Made by a program: the position numbers and the translations under genes. Of a DNA stretch of 64,000 nucleotides, positions 18,859 to 27,873 are shown in pieces; the first letter of the stretch is position 1; every line of letters starts with the position of its first letter. The notes beneath the pieces were generated by a model. It was not told the origin of the DNA, ran no database searches, and saw only the letters and a list, made by a program, of their open reading frames with translations. The DNA lies in assembly GCF_014332695.1 (NCBI RefSeq), contig NZ_MBUA01000001.1, forward strand, positions 992,001 through 1,056,000, given 5' to 3'. Origin of the DNA: Flavihumibacter stibioxidans. Its GTDB lineage: Bacteria > Bacteroidota > Bacteroidia > Chitinophagales > Chitinophagaceae.

Positions 18859-20145
18859 ATGAGATACTTCCTTTTATTGTATAGTTTCTTAGCAGTTGCC
18901 ATGCAGCCGGTAATTGCACAAAAATCAGGCAACAGGGCCCTGAAGACAGAACTTATTCAAAGCATTGACAGCATTCTGAACAGCCAGGTAAGCAATAACC
19001 TGATTCCCGGTGCCGTGATCCTGGTGAAAAGAGACAACAAGGTCATTTACAAACAGGCTTTTGGAAATGCTGTACTGTACGATCGCAACAACAACAAACT
19101 GTCTTCACCTGAAAAGACAAGTATTGACCATTTGTATGATATTGCTTCACTTACCAAGGTCGTTGGAACAACCACATCCATTATGTACCTGGCGGATAGG
19201 AAAATGCTTTCTGTGGATGACCCGGTGGGTAAATACATCAAAGCCTTTGAAAGCCCGGAAAAAAAAGCCATTACCATCCGGCATTTGTTAACCCATACGT
19301 CCGGTATATATGAATGGTATCCTATGTACTACCGTTCTTCAAATAAACAGCAAACCTTTTTCCTGATTGGCGAATTACCTTTAATATTTCCAACAGGTTC
19401 CGAACGCAGGTACAGTGATCTTGGATTTACCATACTTGGCCAGATCATTGAAGTGGTCTCTGGTCAGTCGCTGGAACAATTTATGCAGGAAAAAATCTTT
19501 GAGCCGCTGGGCATGAAGCACACCACCTTCAACCCCCTAAAAACCGGTCGCTTTACAAAAATTGCCGCCACGTCTTTTGGCAATCCATATGAAAAGAGGA
19601 TGGTGTATGATTCGTCTCTCGGTTTCACTGTAAAAGAAATTGATCCCGCTTCCTGGAACGGCTGGCGCGATTATATTCTGAAAGGGGAAGCCAATGATGG
19701 AAATGCCTGGTATGCCAATGGGGGTGTATCCGGAGCAGCCGGACTGTTCTCAACCATTGATGATATCCAGCGCCTGGTTGATATGTTGCTGAACAAGGGA
19801 ATGCACCAGGGAAAAAAGTTTATCTCGGCTAAAACCGTCGAGGCATTTCTCACCATGGATAAATTCAAAAATGGTCTGGGCTGGATGATGGACCCGGTGA
19901 ATTCGTTCATGAAGAACGGCCCCGAAGGCACATTCGGACATACAGGTTTTACAGGAACAAGTATTGCAGTTGTCCCGAAATATAAAACATCTGTGGTATT
20001 GCTCGTAAACCGCCAGCATACAGGCCTTTCCGCCAAAGGGGAATACTACAACCTGAACTCCGTCAGGCAACAAATATTCAATGCGGTTATATCCGCGTCT
20101 GACGCGCGTCTGACGTACGTCAGACGCGCGTCAGACGCGGAATAG
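18859..20145 (+). CDS. Serine hydrolase, class C beta-lactamase / PBP4-like family, exported
   Basis: About 428 residues from the ATG at 18859, which gives a clean signal peptide (RYFLLLYSFLAVAMQPVIAQ). An ATG at 18829 would add ten residues. The nucleophile is in ASLTKVVG (SxxK, about residue 95), followed by YSDLGF in the place of YxN and HTGFTGTS in the place of KTG. The family includes esterases, D-amino-acid peptidases and lactamases, so resistance should not be assumed. The final roughly 16 codons (SASDARLTYVRRASDAE, stop) are encoded by a 50-nt perfect palindrome, so the native C-terminus was probably replaced by repeat sequence. Confidence 0.9.
   Translation: MRYFLLLYSFLAVAMQPVIAQKSGNRALKTELIQSIDSILNSQVSNNLIPGAVILVKRDNKVIYKQAFGNAVLYDRNNNKLSSPEKTSIDHLYDIASLTKVVGTTTSIMYLADRKMLSVDDPVGKYIKAFESPEKKAITIRHLLTHTSGIYEWYPMYYRSSNKQQTFFLIGELPLIFPTGSERRYSDLGFTILGQIIEVVSGQSLEQFMQEKIFEPLGMKHTTFNPLKTGRFTKIAATSFGNPYEKRMVYDSSLGFTVKEIDPASWNGWRDYILKGEANDGNAWYANGGVSGAAGLFSTIDDIQRLVDMLLNKGMHQGKKFISAKTVEAFLTMDKFKNGLGWMMDPVNSFMKNGPEGTFGHTGFTGTSIAVVPKYKTSVVLLVNRQHTGLSAKGEYYNLNSVRQQIFNAVISASDARLTYVRRASDAE
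20092..20141. repeat. 50-nt perfect palindrome at the 3' end of the hydrolase gene
   Basis: The halves are exact reverse complements with no spacer; the centre is CGTCTGACGTACGTCAGACG. The palindrome is built from GTCTGACG/CGCG modules and breaks at 20091/20142 (A opposite A). It is translated as the tail of the upstream gene. The same 20-nt core recurs at 20334-20353, and GTCTGACG modules recur at 32564-32680. Confidence 0.95.
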
Positions 20146-20276
20146 CCTGATCCAACGGTCGGAAGCCCAATGATGGCTCATTTTGTCGGGTTTTGCTAAT
20201 TAAGAAAGTGCTGAGAAAAATTGCACTTCGCCTGGCAGTGGGCAGAACCTACTTCTCCCCCTTAATACCTCTTCTG

Positions 20277-20328
20277 CAGACGCATAAAAAAAAGCCACCC
20301 AAACAGGTGGCTTTTTTTTATGCGTCTG
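20277..20328. terminator. Bidirectional terminator between the serine hydrolase and rpoB
   Basis: Perfect 23-bp stem 20277-20299 / 20306-20328 with a six-base loop. Its GCCACC/GGTGGC core is flanked by A8 and T8, so it can terminate both converging transcripts. The outer stem bases (CAGACGC/GCGTCTG) belong to the GTCTGACG repeat family. Confidence 0.92.
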
Positions 20329-20333
20329 GCGCG

Positions 20334-20353
20334 CGTCTGACGTACGTCAGACG
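20334..20353. repeat. 20-nt palindrome CGTCTGACGTACGTCAGACG
   Basis: Exact copy of the centre of the 20092-20141 palindrome. It ends ten nt before the rpoB stop codon. Confidence 0.93.
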
Positions 20354-20362
20354 GGTAAAAAA

Positions 20363-23300
20363 TTAATCAAATTTCAGGTCGAGACCGAGACCTCTCAATT
20401 CGTGGATCAACACGTTGAAAGATTCCGGTACACCGGCTCTTGGAATATTGTCGCCCTTAACGATGGCTTCATAAGTCTTTGCACGACCGATGATATCATC
20501 TGACTTAATGGTGAGCAATTCCTGCAGGATGTTGGATGCACCATATGCTTCCAGGGCCCACACTTCCATTTCACCGAAACGCTGACCACCGAACTGGGCC
20601 TTACCACCCAGCGGCTGCTGTGTGATGAGTGAGTATGGTCCGATAGAACGCGCGTGCATTTTGTCATCAACCATGTGGTGCAGTTTGATCATGTAGATGA
20701 TACCAACTGTAGCCTTCTGGTGGAAACGATCACCGGTTTCACCATCATAGAGGTGCGTGTGACCCATCATCGGAATGCCGGCCTGGGTACAATACTGCTC
20801 AATTTCATCGGTGGATGCGCCATCGAAGATCGGAGTTGCAAATTTCACACCCAGTTGCTCACCACACCATCCGAGTACGGTTTCATAGATCTGGCCGAGG
20901 TTCATACGGCTGGGTACACCCAGGGGGTTCAACACGATATCCACCGGTTCACCATTCTCGAGGAAAGGCATGTCTTCCGCACGAACGATCTTGGCTACAA
21001 TACCCTTGTTACCGTGACGACCCGCCATCTTATCACCCACTTTCAGCTTACGCTTTACAGCCAGGTAAACCTTCGCCAGTTTCAATACACCGGCAGGCAG
21101 TTCATCACCAATAGAGATATTGAACTTCTCGCGCTTGTAACGACCGAGTTCTTCGTTGTACTTGATGCTGTAGTTGTGCAGCAGGATGTTAATCTGCCCG
21201 TCAATCTTTTCGTCGCCTGTCCAGCCCAGCGGGTTGATGTTCAGGAAGTCAAGACCAGCAAGGTTTTTAGCGGTAAACTTCGCACCTTTACCGATCTGCA
21301 TTTCACCGAAATTGTTGCTTACACCTGCAGAGGGTTTTTCTTTCAGCAGCGTCTGGAGTTTGCTCAGCAATACTTCCATCAGGTCAGTTACGTTTTTCTC
21401 GTGGACCTTCTCTATTTTTTCAAGGGCTGCTTTTTCACGAACCTTTGCGTTCTTATCTTTCTTGGCGCGCTGGAACAGTTTCTTATCGATCACCACACCT
21501 TCCACACCGTTTGGTGCTTTCAGGGAAGCATCTTTCGCATCACCTGCCTTGTCGCCGAAGATGGCGCGCAGCAGTTTTTCTTCCGGAGTCGGATCGCTTT
21601 CACCTTTTGGAGTGATCTTACCGATCAGGATATCACCTTCCTTCACGTGGGCACCGATGCGGATGATACCATTCTCATCGAGGTCCTTCGTTGCTTCTTC
21701 AGAAACGTTAGGGATATCCGGAGTCAGTTCTTCTTCACCCAGTTTGGTGTCTCGTACTTCCAGTTCATATTCAGAGATGTGGATGGATGTGAAGAGGTCT
21801 TCACGCACCACTTTCTCGTTGATTACAATGGCATCCTCGAAGTTATAACCCTTCCATGGCATGAAGGCCACTTTCAGGTTGCGTCCGAGTGCAATTTCAC
21901 CACCCTGTACCGCATACCCCTCAGTCAGGAAATCACCTTCTTTCACCGCCTGGCCCTTCTTAACGGCAGGCTTCAGGGTGATGGAAGTTTCCTGGTTGGT
22001 TTTCTGGTACTTGGTCAGTTTGTAAATTACCAGGTCTTCTTCAAAGCTTACCAGGCGCTGTTCGTCGTTGCGGTCGTAACGGATATGAATTTCGTTACCA
22101 TCCACAAATTCAACCACACCATTTCCTTCAGAAAGAATCTGAACCCTGGAGTCACGGGCAGCTTTCGCTTCCAGACCGGTACCAACGAAAGGCACCTGGG
22201 GTTTGATCAGGGGAACGGCCTGGCGTTGCATGTTCGATCCCATCAGGGCACGGTTGGCATCATCATGCTCCAGGAACGGAATCAGTGATGCAGACAGTCC
22301 CACGATCTGGTTAGGCGCAACGTCCATATATTCAACTTCCGTCTTTTCGAGGATCGGGAAGTCTCCGGTTTCGCGGCTTACAATCTTATCCTCCACAAAC
22401 TCGCCTTTTTCGGAAAGCGGTGTATTCGCCTGGGCAATTTTTGCGGTATCTTCTTCTTCAGCGCTCAGGAAGGTCAATTCCTTCATGTTCACTTTACCAT
22501 TGTCCACCTTACGGTAAGGCGTTTCAATAAAGCCCATCTCGTTGATCTTCGCGTGAACGCAAAGAGTGGAGATCAGACCGATGTTCGGACCTTCCGGTGT
22601 TTCAATAGTACACAGACGACCGTAGTGGGAGTAGTGTACGTCACGAACTTCGAAGCCCGCACGCTCACGGCTCAGACCACCTGGTCCGAGTGCGGAGATA
22701 CGACGCTTGTGCGTGATCTCTGACAGGGGGTTGGTCTGGTCGAGGAACTGCGACAACTGCGAGGTTCCGAAGAAGGAGTTAATAACGGAAGACAGTGTAC
22801 GCGCATTGATCAGGTCAACCGGCGTAAATACTTCGTTATCACGAACATTCATACGCTCACGGATGGTACGGGCCATACGGGCCAGACCCACGCCAAACTG
22901 GGCATACAATTGTTCACCTACAGTACGCACACGACGGTTGCTCAGGTGATCGATGTCATCGATCTCAGCCTTGGCGTTGGTGAGGCGAACCAGGTATTTA
23001 ATGATCTCAATGATATCTTCCTTGGTCAACACTTTGTGGTCAAGGGGATAATTGAGATTCAGTTTTCGGTTGATCTTGTAACGGCCTACTTCACCAAGGT
23101 CGTAACGCTTATCGGAGAAGAACAGCTTGTCGATGATACCACGGGCGGTTTCATCATCGGGCGCGTCAGCACCACGCAGTTGGCGGTAGATGTGCTGAAC
23201 GGCTTCCAGTTCGCTGTTCGAAGTATCCTTATTCAGGGTATTGTAGATGATGGCATAATCACCACCTACGTCTTCGCGCTGCAGGAATACACTCTTCACA

Positions 23301-24166
23301 TCCATGTCAACGATCATTTCGATCGCTTCTTCGTCGAGGATGGTGTCACGCTCCAGCACGACTTCATTACGCTCAATGGATACCACTTCACCGGTATCTT
23401 CATCCACGAAATCTTCCACCCATGTACGGAGTACGCGGGCAGCGAGTTTCTTGCCAAGGTATTTATCCAGGGCTTTTTTCTCTCCTTTCACCTCGTCGGC
23501 CATGCCGAAAAGTTCCAGGATGTCCTTATCTGTTTCAAAGCCGATAGAACGCAGAAGGGTAGTTACCGGGAACTTCTTCTTACGGTCGATATAGGCATAC
23601 ATTACGTTGTTGATGTCGGTAGCAAATTCCATCCATGCACCCTTGAAAGGAATCACACGGGCAGAATAGATTTTGGTACCGTTGGGGTGGATGGACTGGC
23701 CAAAGAATACACCGGGTGAACGGTGCAACTGGGATACCACCACACGCTCAGCACCGTTGATCACGAAAGTGCCGCGGGGAGTCATGTACGGAATGTTTCC
23801 TAGGAACACATCCTGTACGATTGTCTGGAAGTCAACATGCTCTTCGTCATTACAACTCAGGCGCAGTTTGGCCTTCAGGGGAACAGCGTAGGTTAGTCCG
23901 CGCTCCATACACTCATCGATGGTGTAACGGGGAGGATCGATAAAGTAATCGAGAAACTCCAGCACGAAAATATTCCTGGTGTCGGTGATCGGGAAATTTT
24001 CCTTAAACACCTTGAACAGGCCTTCGTTGTTACGCTTGTCGGGAGTGGTTTCTAATTGGAAGAAGTCTTTAAACGATTGAATCTGCACTTCCAGCAGGTC
24101 AGGAGCTTCAGCGAGGTGTTTGATCTTACCAAAGTTGATCCTGGTGTTCTGTTTAGTTGAAGACAT
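20363..24166 (-). CDS. rpoB: RNA polymerase beta subunit
   Basis: 1267 residues, full length for the phylum, starting [17 protein letters not shown]. The rifampicin region is wild type as far as can be read ([20 protein letters not shown], then [20 protein letters not shown]), with the Asp, His and Ser resistance positions unmutated. Downstream motifs such as [14 protein letters not shown], and [20 protein letters not shown] near the end, are intact. It forms the catalytic core with RpoC. Unusually, rplL is 8.6 kb upstream and rpoC is not downstream, where a convergent hydrolase gene lies instead. It has its own consensus promoter (24327-24357) and a roughly 150-nt leader carrying a Shine-Dalgarno plus mini-ORF. 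Confidence 0.98.
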   Translation of the reverse strand: MSSTKQNTRINFGKIKHLAEAPDLLEVQIQSFKDFFQLETTPDKRNNEGLFKVFKENFPITDTRNIFVLEFLDYFIDPPRYTIDECMERGLTYAVPLKAKLRLSCNDEEHVDFQTIVQDVFLGNIPYMTPRGTFVINGAERVVVSQLHRSPGVFFGQSIHPNGTKIYSARVIPFKGAWMEFATDINNVMYAYIDRKKKFPVTTLLRSIGFETDKDILELFGMADEVKGEKKALDKYLGKKLAARVLRTWVEDFVDEDTGEVVSIERNEVVLERDTILDEEAIEMIVDMDVKSVFLQREDVGGDYAIIYNTLNKDTSNSELEAVQHIYRQLRGADAPDDETARGIIDKLFFSDKRYDLGEVGRYKINRKLNLNYPLDHKVLTKEDIIEIIKYLVRLTNAKAEIDDIDHLSNRRVRTVGEQLYAQFGVGLARMARTIRERMNVRDNEVFTPVDLINARTLSSVINSFFGTSQLSQFLDQTNPLSEITHKRRISALGPGGLSRERAGFEVRDVHYSHYGRLCTIETPEGPNIGLISTLCVHAKINEMGFIETPYRKVDNGKVNMKELTFLSAEEEDTAKIAQANTPLSEKGEFVEDKIVSRETGDFPILEKTEVEYMDVAPNQIVGLSASLIPFLEHDDANRALMGSNMQRQAVPLIKPQVPFVGTGLEAKAARDSRVQILSEGNGVVEFVDGNEIHIRYDRNDEQRLVSFEEDLVIYKLTKYQKTNQETSITLKPAVKKGQAVKEGDFLTEGYAVQGGEIALGRNLKVAFMPWKGYNFEDAIVINEKVVREDLFTSIHISEYELEVRDTKLGEEELTPDIPNVSEEATKDLDENGIIRIGAHVKEGDILIGKITPKGESDPTPEEKLLRAIFGDKAGDAKDASLKAPNGVEGVVIDKKLFQRAKKDKNAKVREKAALEKIEKVHEKNVTDLMEVLLSKLQTLLKEKPSAGVSNNFGEMQIGKGAKFTAKNLAGLDFLNINPLGWTGDEKIDGQINILLHNYSIKYNEELGRYKREKFNISIGDELPAGVLKLAKVYLAVKRKLKVGDKMAGRHGNKGIVAKIVRAEDMPFLENGEPVDIVLNPLGVPSRMNLGQIYETVLGWCGEQLGVKFATPIFDGASTDEIEQYCTQAGIPMMGHTHLYDGETGDRFHQKATVGIIYMIKLHHMVDDKMHARSIGPYSLITQQPLGGKAQFGGQRFGEMEVWALEAYGASNILQELLTIKSDDIIGRAKTYEAIVKGDNIPRAGVPESFNVLIHELRGLGLDLKFD

Positions 24167-24224
24167 ATGTATTTTAAACCGGTTTTAAAGTCTTATAATA
24201 ATCGTCGACAGGATACATTCCGTT

Positions 24225-24250
24225 GGGTATTTAAAGTACCCAGTGCACTG
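24225..24250 (-). promoter_or_regulatory. Small hairpin and palindrome in the rpoB leader
   Basis: GGGTA/TACCC with a seven-base loop (24225-24241) runs directly into the ten-nt palindrome CAGTGCACTG (24241-24250). They lie between the leader mini-ORF and the rpoB start. Function unknown; the hairpin is short. Confidence 0.4.
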
Positions 24251-24262
24251 AATTTTAGGAAG

Positions 24263-24295
24263 TTACAAATAAATGGCCATTTTATAACCTCCTTA
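24263..24295 (-). promoter_or_regulatory. Perfect Shine-Dalgarno plus five-codon uORF in the rpoB leader
   Basis: On the minus strand TAAGGAGGT (24295-24287) matches the 16S rRNA 3' end. Seven nt after GGAGG an ATG (24280) opens an ORF encoding MAIYL, ending in TAA at 24265-24263. It lies about 26 nt from the predicted rpoB transcription start and about 97 nt upstream of the rpoB ATG. Genes in this phylum generally lack such sequences, and the only comparable one noted here precedes rpsU. Confidence 0.6.
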
Positions 24296-24326
24296 GATAG
24301 CTAGCCGAATATATTAAAACGGACGG

Positions 24327-24357
24327 CAAAGGTAGGAAAATAATGTGAAAAAGTCAA
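24327..24357 (-). promoter_or_regulatory. Predicted rpoB promoter
   Basis: On the minus strand TTG (24357-24355), a 20-nt spacer, then a perfect TAnnTTTG box, TACCTTTG (24334-24327). It lies between the end of the ABC permease gene (24382) and rpoB, giving rpoB a private promoter with a start near 24320. Confidence 0.75.
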
Positions 24358-24381
24358 TGGGGCAACGGGTGAATGAGTCAA

Positions 24382-25677
24382 CTATTTTTTTCTGGCTGTT
24401 TCCGTCCAGCCAGCAATTGCAATAAAAACAGCACCAAAGCCAAACAATACGATCAGGTTTGGCCAAACGGCCTGAAGACCACCCCCGCGGAGAAAGATTC
24501 CGTTAATGGCGTCCAGGGCCCAGTAAAGCGGCGATAGTTTCGCCACCTGCTGCAATCCGGCAGGAAGTATTTCCACCGGTACCCAAATCCCACCCACAGC
24601 CGACAGGATCACTATGGAGATGGCTCCGAAAGGCAGGGCCTGGTTAGGTGTCTGGAACAATGAACCGACACAAACCCCATAGGCGGTGGCGGTCATGGCA
24701 ATGACCAGAGCTGTAACCAATAATGCCAGGGGGGCACTTCCCATCTGGAGGGATGGCAAGCCGAACCTGGGCAATATCAGGAGTCCTGCCGCCAGCATGA
24801 TGAAGAACTGCAGGGTTCCCAGCAGCACATAAAAAGACAGCTTCCCCGTAAGAATGGAAAAATAGGATCCCGGGATCATCCTGATCCGCATCAGGCTGCC
24901 GTCTTCCCGTTCGCGGATGGAATTGCCGGCAATGGGAATAATGATAAAGAAAAGCCCGAAAATAGCCCAGGCCGGCACATTATGCTGCACACTATTGGTA
25001 TTCAGGTTAATCTTGTTTTCCGGGGCGGCGGACAATTCCTTTATGGTTACGGCCCGCATTTTTGCCTGCAGGTCGATCGGCTCCACCCCTGCACTGTCGC
25101 CCTTCTCCCCCTTCATCTTTTCCTCCAGCCTGGCCAGGATGATCTCTGCCTGCACCTTCGTGAGCTGTTTGTCCAGGGCGTTCAGCAGGGAGAGCTTCAT
25201 AGCTTGTTTGGTGACCGGATCGAAATATATTTCAAGGTTGGCGGGACGGCTTTCGCGCTGGGGCAGTTTTCCGGCGGCCCCCATCCTTTGTCCCATTTCA
25301 TTGGCTACCTGGTTGGCGCTGTTCACCACTTCTGCCGATACACCATCTGGTAAAATGATGGCAATTTTATACTCACCTTTCTGTACCAGGGCGCGGGCCT
25401 GACCTGCCTCTACCGGCTTTCCATCCAGCTCCCTGACCAGCCGGAATTGCTTGATTTCTTCCAGCCCCTCTCCCATTTGCAGGGCCATTTTGCCCTTATC
25501 ATTGTCCACCCAGAGGATGTCAAAACGAATATCCTGGTATTCCCGGAATGGTGCGTCCTGTATCAGTGCCATGATGATCGTCAGCGCCAGCGGCATCAGG
25601 AACAGGAGTGCCACTCCCGCCAGGTCTTTCCGGAAAAGGCGGAACTCATTCAAAACGGTGGCTGCTATTTTTCTCAT
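24382..25677 (-). CDS. ABC-2 type transporter permease
   Basis: A 431-residue membrane protein: one N-terminal transmembrane helix (AGVALLFLMPLALTIIMALI), a large extracytoplasmic domain (about residues 45-225), then five hydrophobic helices, the ABC-2 exporter pattern with NSIREREDGSLMRIRMIPGS before the membrane domain. It lies one nt after its ATPase gene, the last two genes of the minus-strand arm of the DarAB cluster. The likely role is export of the cluster's lipid-like product or of a precursor, which is inference from context. GC and codon use look like the neighbours. Confidence 0.88.
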   Translation of the reverse strand: MRKIAATVLNEFRLFRKDLAGVALLFLMPLALTIIMALIQDAPFREYQDIRFDILWVDNDKGKMALQMGEGLEEIKQFRLVRELDGKPVEAGQARALVQKGEYKIAIILPDGVSAEVVNSANQVANEMGQRMGAAGKLPQRESRPANLEIYFDPVTKQAMKLSLLNALDKQLTKVQAEIILARLEEKMKGEKGDSAGVEPIDLQAKMRAVTIKELSAAPENKINLNTNSVQHNVPAWAIFGLFFIIIPIAGNSIREREDGSLMRIRMIPGSYFSILTGKLSFYVLLGTLQFFIMLAAGLLILPRFGLPSLQMGSAPLALLVTALVIAMTATAYGVCVGSLFQTPNQALPFGAISIVILSAVGGIWVPVEILPAGLQQVAKLSPLYWALDAINGIFLRGGGLQAVWPNLIVLFGFGAVFIAIAGWTETARKK

Positions 25678-25678
25678 A

Positions 25679-26413
25679 TCAGTCGCGCAGGCTGTAGCCG
25701 GTTAAGTGAAGGAATACCTGCTCAAGGCTGGTAGCACTATTTTCGGTCATCAGGTTGGAAGGCTTTCCTTTCACCACCAGTTGTCCGTGGTCAATAATGG
25801 CCACTTCATGGCAAAGCTGTTGGGCCTCTTCCAGCAGGTGGGAGGTATATATGATGGAATGGCCCTGCCGGTGGTAATCCTGCAGGAATGCCAGGATCAT
25901 ATTGCGTGATTGCACATCCACACCGGCAGTGGGTTCATCGAGTATCAGTAATTCGGGGGCGTGCAGTAGTGAGGCGATGATATTAGCCCGGCGCTTCATA
26001 CCGCCTGAATAATGCCGGATGGCTTTATGGGCGCTTTTCTCCAGCCCGAAAGCATGGAGGTAAAGGCGGATCTTTTCTTTCAGTTCACGGGAACCAATGC
26101 CATAAAGTTTTCCGATATATTCCAGGTTTTCCACCGCAGTAAGGGTCGGATAAAGCGCTATGGATTGCGGCACTACACCAATAAGTTTTTTGATTTCCTC
26201 CAACCCTGTTGCCAGGTCGTAGCCCAACACTTTTACACTGCCCGAATCGGCTTTCACCAATCCGCAGATGATGGAAATAGTGGTGGTCTTACCTGCGCCG
26301 TTGGGGCCGAGCAATCCCGCGATGATATTCTTTCCGAAGGACAGGCTCAGTCCGCTGAGGGAAGGCTCTGCCGCGTTACGGTAAGTTTTGTGGAGATGGC
26401 TGATTTCTAACAT
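25679..26413 (-). CDS. ABC transporter ATP-binding protein
   Basis: A 244-residue nucleotide-binding subunit with Walker A GPNGAGKTTT (about residues 37-46), signature YSGGMKRR, Walker B LLILDEPTAGVD and the H-loop YTSHLLEEA. It pairs with the ABC-2 permease that starts one nt after its stop. It is preceded nine nt upstream by the BtrH-like gene, so the two transporter genes belong to the DarAB operon rather than to rpoB. Such ATPases in DAR/flexirubin-type loci are thought to energise export of the product. Confidence 0.92.
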   Translation of the reverse strand: MLEISHLHKTYRNAAEPSLSGLSLSFGKNIIAGLLGPNGAGKTTTISIICGLVKADSGSVKVLGYDLATGLEEIKKLIGVVPQSIALYPTLTAVENLEYIGKLYGIGSRELKEKIRLYLHAFGLEKSAHKAIRHYSGGMKRRANIIASLLHAPELLILDEPTAGVDVQSRNMILAFLQDYHRQGHSIIYTSHLLEEAQQLCHEVAIIDHGQLVVKGKPSNLMTENSATSLEQVFLHLTGYSLRD

Positions 26414-26422
26414 CGGGGCGCT

Positions 26423-27424
26423 TTAGAGCATTTGTTTCAGGCGGGTAAAAAAGTCCTTTTCCCTGGCCCCGAGTGCAATCATCATATTGCCCAATTCCTC
26501 ATAGGAAGAAAGGCTTCCCGAGCGGTCCTTCATTACACGGGCACAGGAGAAGGCAAAATTTCGCCATTCGTCGCCGATGGATGTCATCTCCCCGGACATG
26601 GTGAGAAATCGATCATCTTGTAGGATTGCAGCCGCTTCCTGTAGAAAGGCAGCGTACAGGAAACGGAATCCGCCGCCGCCGGTGCCGATTTCTTCCTGCA
26701 TCCGCACGATGCTTCCGATATAGAGGGCAGCTTTTCGGCCGCCCAGTTTTTCGGGATATTTTTTGATTTTCTTACCCAGATACACCATGCCATGATAACC
26801 GAATAAAGGAGGCGGCGAACTCAGCATAAAAAAGCAGGTCTTCTTCATGCCTTTGATGATGGCAGCCGGAAGGTTGGCTTTTCCGTATGCCTGAACAGGG
26901 TAATACATTTTCCCATTGGGGGCGGGAAAGCCTTTTGCAAACCTGGCTTTTTGCAGATCGGCCGCACCCAGGCGGGTGGCGGTTTCCATGATCGGGTCGC
27001 TGACCAGGTACTCATCCCCTTCTTTTCCATATACGATCAGGTTATGGGCGTTGAAATGGAATCGCCAGGCAGGGGGGAAATAAGGCAGAAAGTAAACACT
27101 CGACTGCAATCCCACCGGGTGGTTATTGGCCAGTGCTTCGTCCAGGGCCCTGGTGGCTTTTTCGGGTGAAGAGAATTTCTGCACCTTCATTTTTACGCCC
27201 AGCTCCTTACAAACCTTTTTGAAAATATATCCGGGCATGATCCGGAAGCTGGTACCCGGTACACCATTCAGTTTCACGAAAGGCAGGTGCGTAAAAAACA
27301 ATCCGGCGCCTATGCCAAAAATGAGGGGCTCCGTCAGCTCAATGCCATAATGTTTGAGCAGGCTGAGGGTTACACCATTTTCGCAATGGGCTGATTGCTG
27401 GTGTTTGAAATCCTTAACTATCAT
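26423..27424 (-). CDS. BtrH N-terminal-domain protein (putative acyl-ACP transferase)
   Basis: 333 residues whose N-terminal 150 resemble the BtrH N-terminal domain, named for an acyltransferase of butirosin biosynthesis that moves an acyl group from a carrier protein to an amino sugar. A papain/C39-like set of residues is visible: Cys in SAHCENGVTLSLLKHYG (about residue 13), His in FHFNAHNLIVYG (about 127) and Asp in YLVSDP (about 142). The C-terminal half is helical with no motif I recognise. Given an ACP and ketosynthases next door, release or transfer of the ACP-bound chain is the natural guess, but the acceptor is unknown. Confidence 0.75.
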   Translation of the reverse strand: MIVKDFKHQQSAHCENGVTLSLLKHYGIELTEPLIFGIGAGLFFTHLPFVKLNGVPGTSFRIMPGYIFKKVCKELGVKMKVQKFSSPEKATRALDEALANNHPVGLQSSVYFLPYFPPAWRFHFNAHNLIVYGKEGDEYLVSDPIMETATRLGAADLQKARFAKGFPAPNGKMYYPVQAYGKANLPAAIIKGMKKTCFFMLSSPPPLFGYHGMVYLGKKIKKYPEKLGGRKAALYIGSIVRMQEEIGTGGGGFRFLYAAFLQEAAAILQDDRFLTMSGEMTSIGDEWRNFAFSCARVMKDRSGSLSSYEELGNMMIALGAREKDFFTRLKQML

Positions 27425-27440
27425 GCGGGTGGCGGTGATT

Positions 27441-27851
27441 TTATTTTCCTGAAAAATGCTTCAGGTCATCAACAGCTACGCCGAGAACACTGGCATAGCG
27501 TTGCAATTTTTCATCGGTCAGCTTTTTAAAACCGGCCGGTTTCAGGTGGCGGCTGACAAAGAACCGCCAGAAACCGGCATACCGGGCCAGTGAGGCCGGG
27601 GTCATCAGTGCTTTTTCCATATAATAAGCAATGGGACTCAGTTCCCCCGCCAGCACTTTTTGCCGGGTGGCTTCGATTTTTTCATCTATTTCATCCCAGG
27701 CCTGGCTCATGGCAAGGTTTTCCGCTTCCCAGCCTTCTGAAATACTTGTCTCATATTTCCCTTCCTGGTTGGTTACATAGACCACTTTTGCCAGGCTGTT
27801 GTCTTCGCCATGGATGATGCGCTTATCCTGGGGAACTTCGTCTTTTTTCAT
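27441..27851 (-). CDS. Hypothetical protein of the DarAB cluster, possible C-terminal HTH fold
   Basis: 136 residues, charged and without signal peptide or membrane segment. I do not recognise the family with certainty. The last 60 residues (MTPASLARYAGFWRFFVSRH, then LTDEKLQRYASVLGVAVDDL) have the spacing of a Cro/Xre-type helix-turn-helix, with a terminal helix pattern typical of that fold, though the recognition helix is unusually aromatic. It lies between the BtrH-like and ketosynthase genes with 16- and 22-nt gaps, so it belongs to the operon. It could be a local regulator or a carrier-protein partner. Confidence 0.6.
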   Translation of the reverse strand: MKKDEVPQDKRIIHGEDNSLAKVVYVTNQEGKYETSISEGWEAENLAMSQAWDEIDEKIEATRQKVLAGELSPIAYYMEKALMTPASLARYAGFWRFFVSRHLKPAGFKKLTDEKLQRYASVLGVAVDDLKHFSGK

Positions 27852-27873
27852 ATGGGGAAATATTGGTTCCTTT

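Noticed and set aside
18859-20145. Antibiotic-resistance beta-lactamase
   Set aside because: Motifs are only those of the broad serine hydrolase family (YSD, HTG variants); resistance is not supported.
20654-22288. 544-codon ORF antisense to rpoB
   Set aside because: It lies entirely within rpoB on the opposite strand; the composition is that of reversed rpoB codons and no domain is recognisable.
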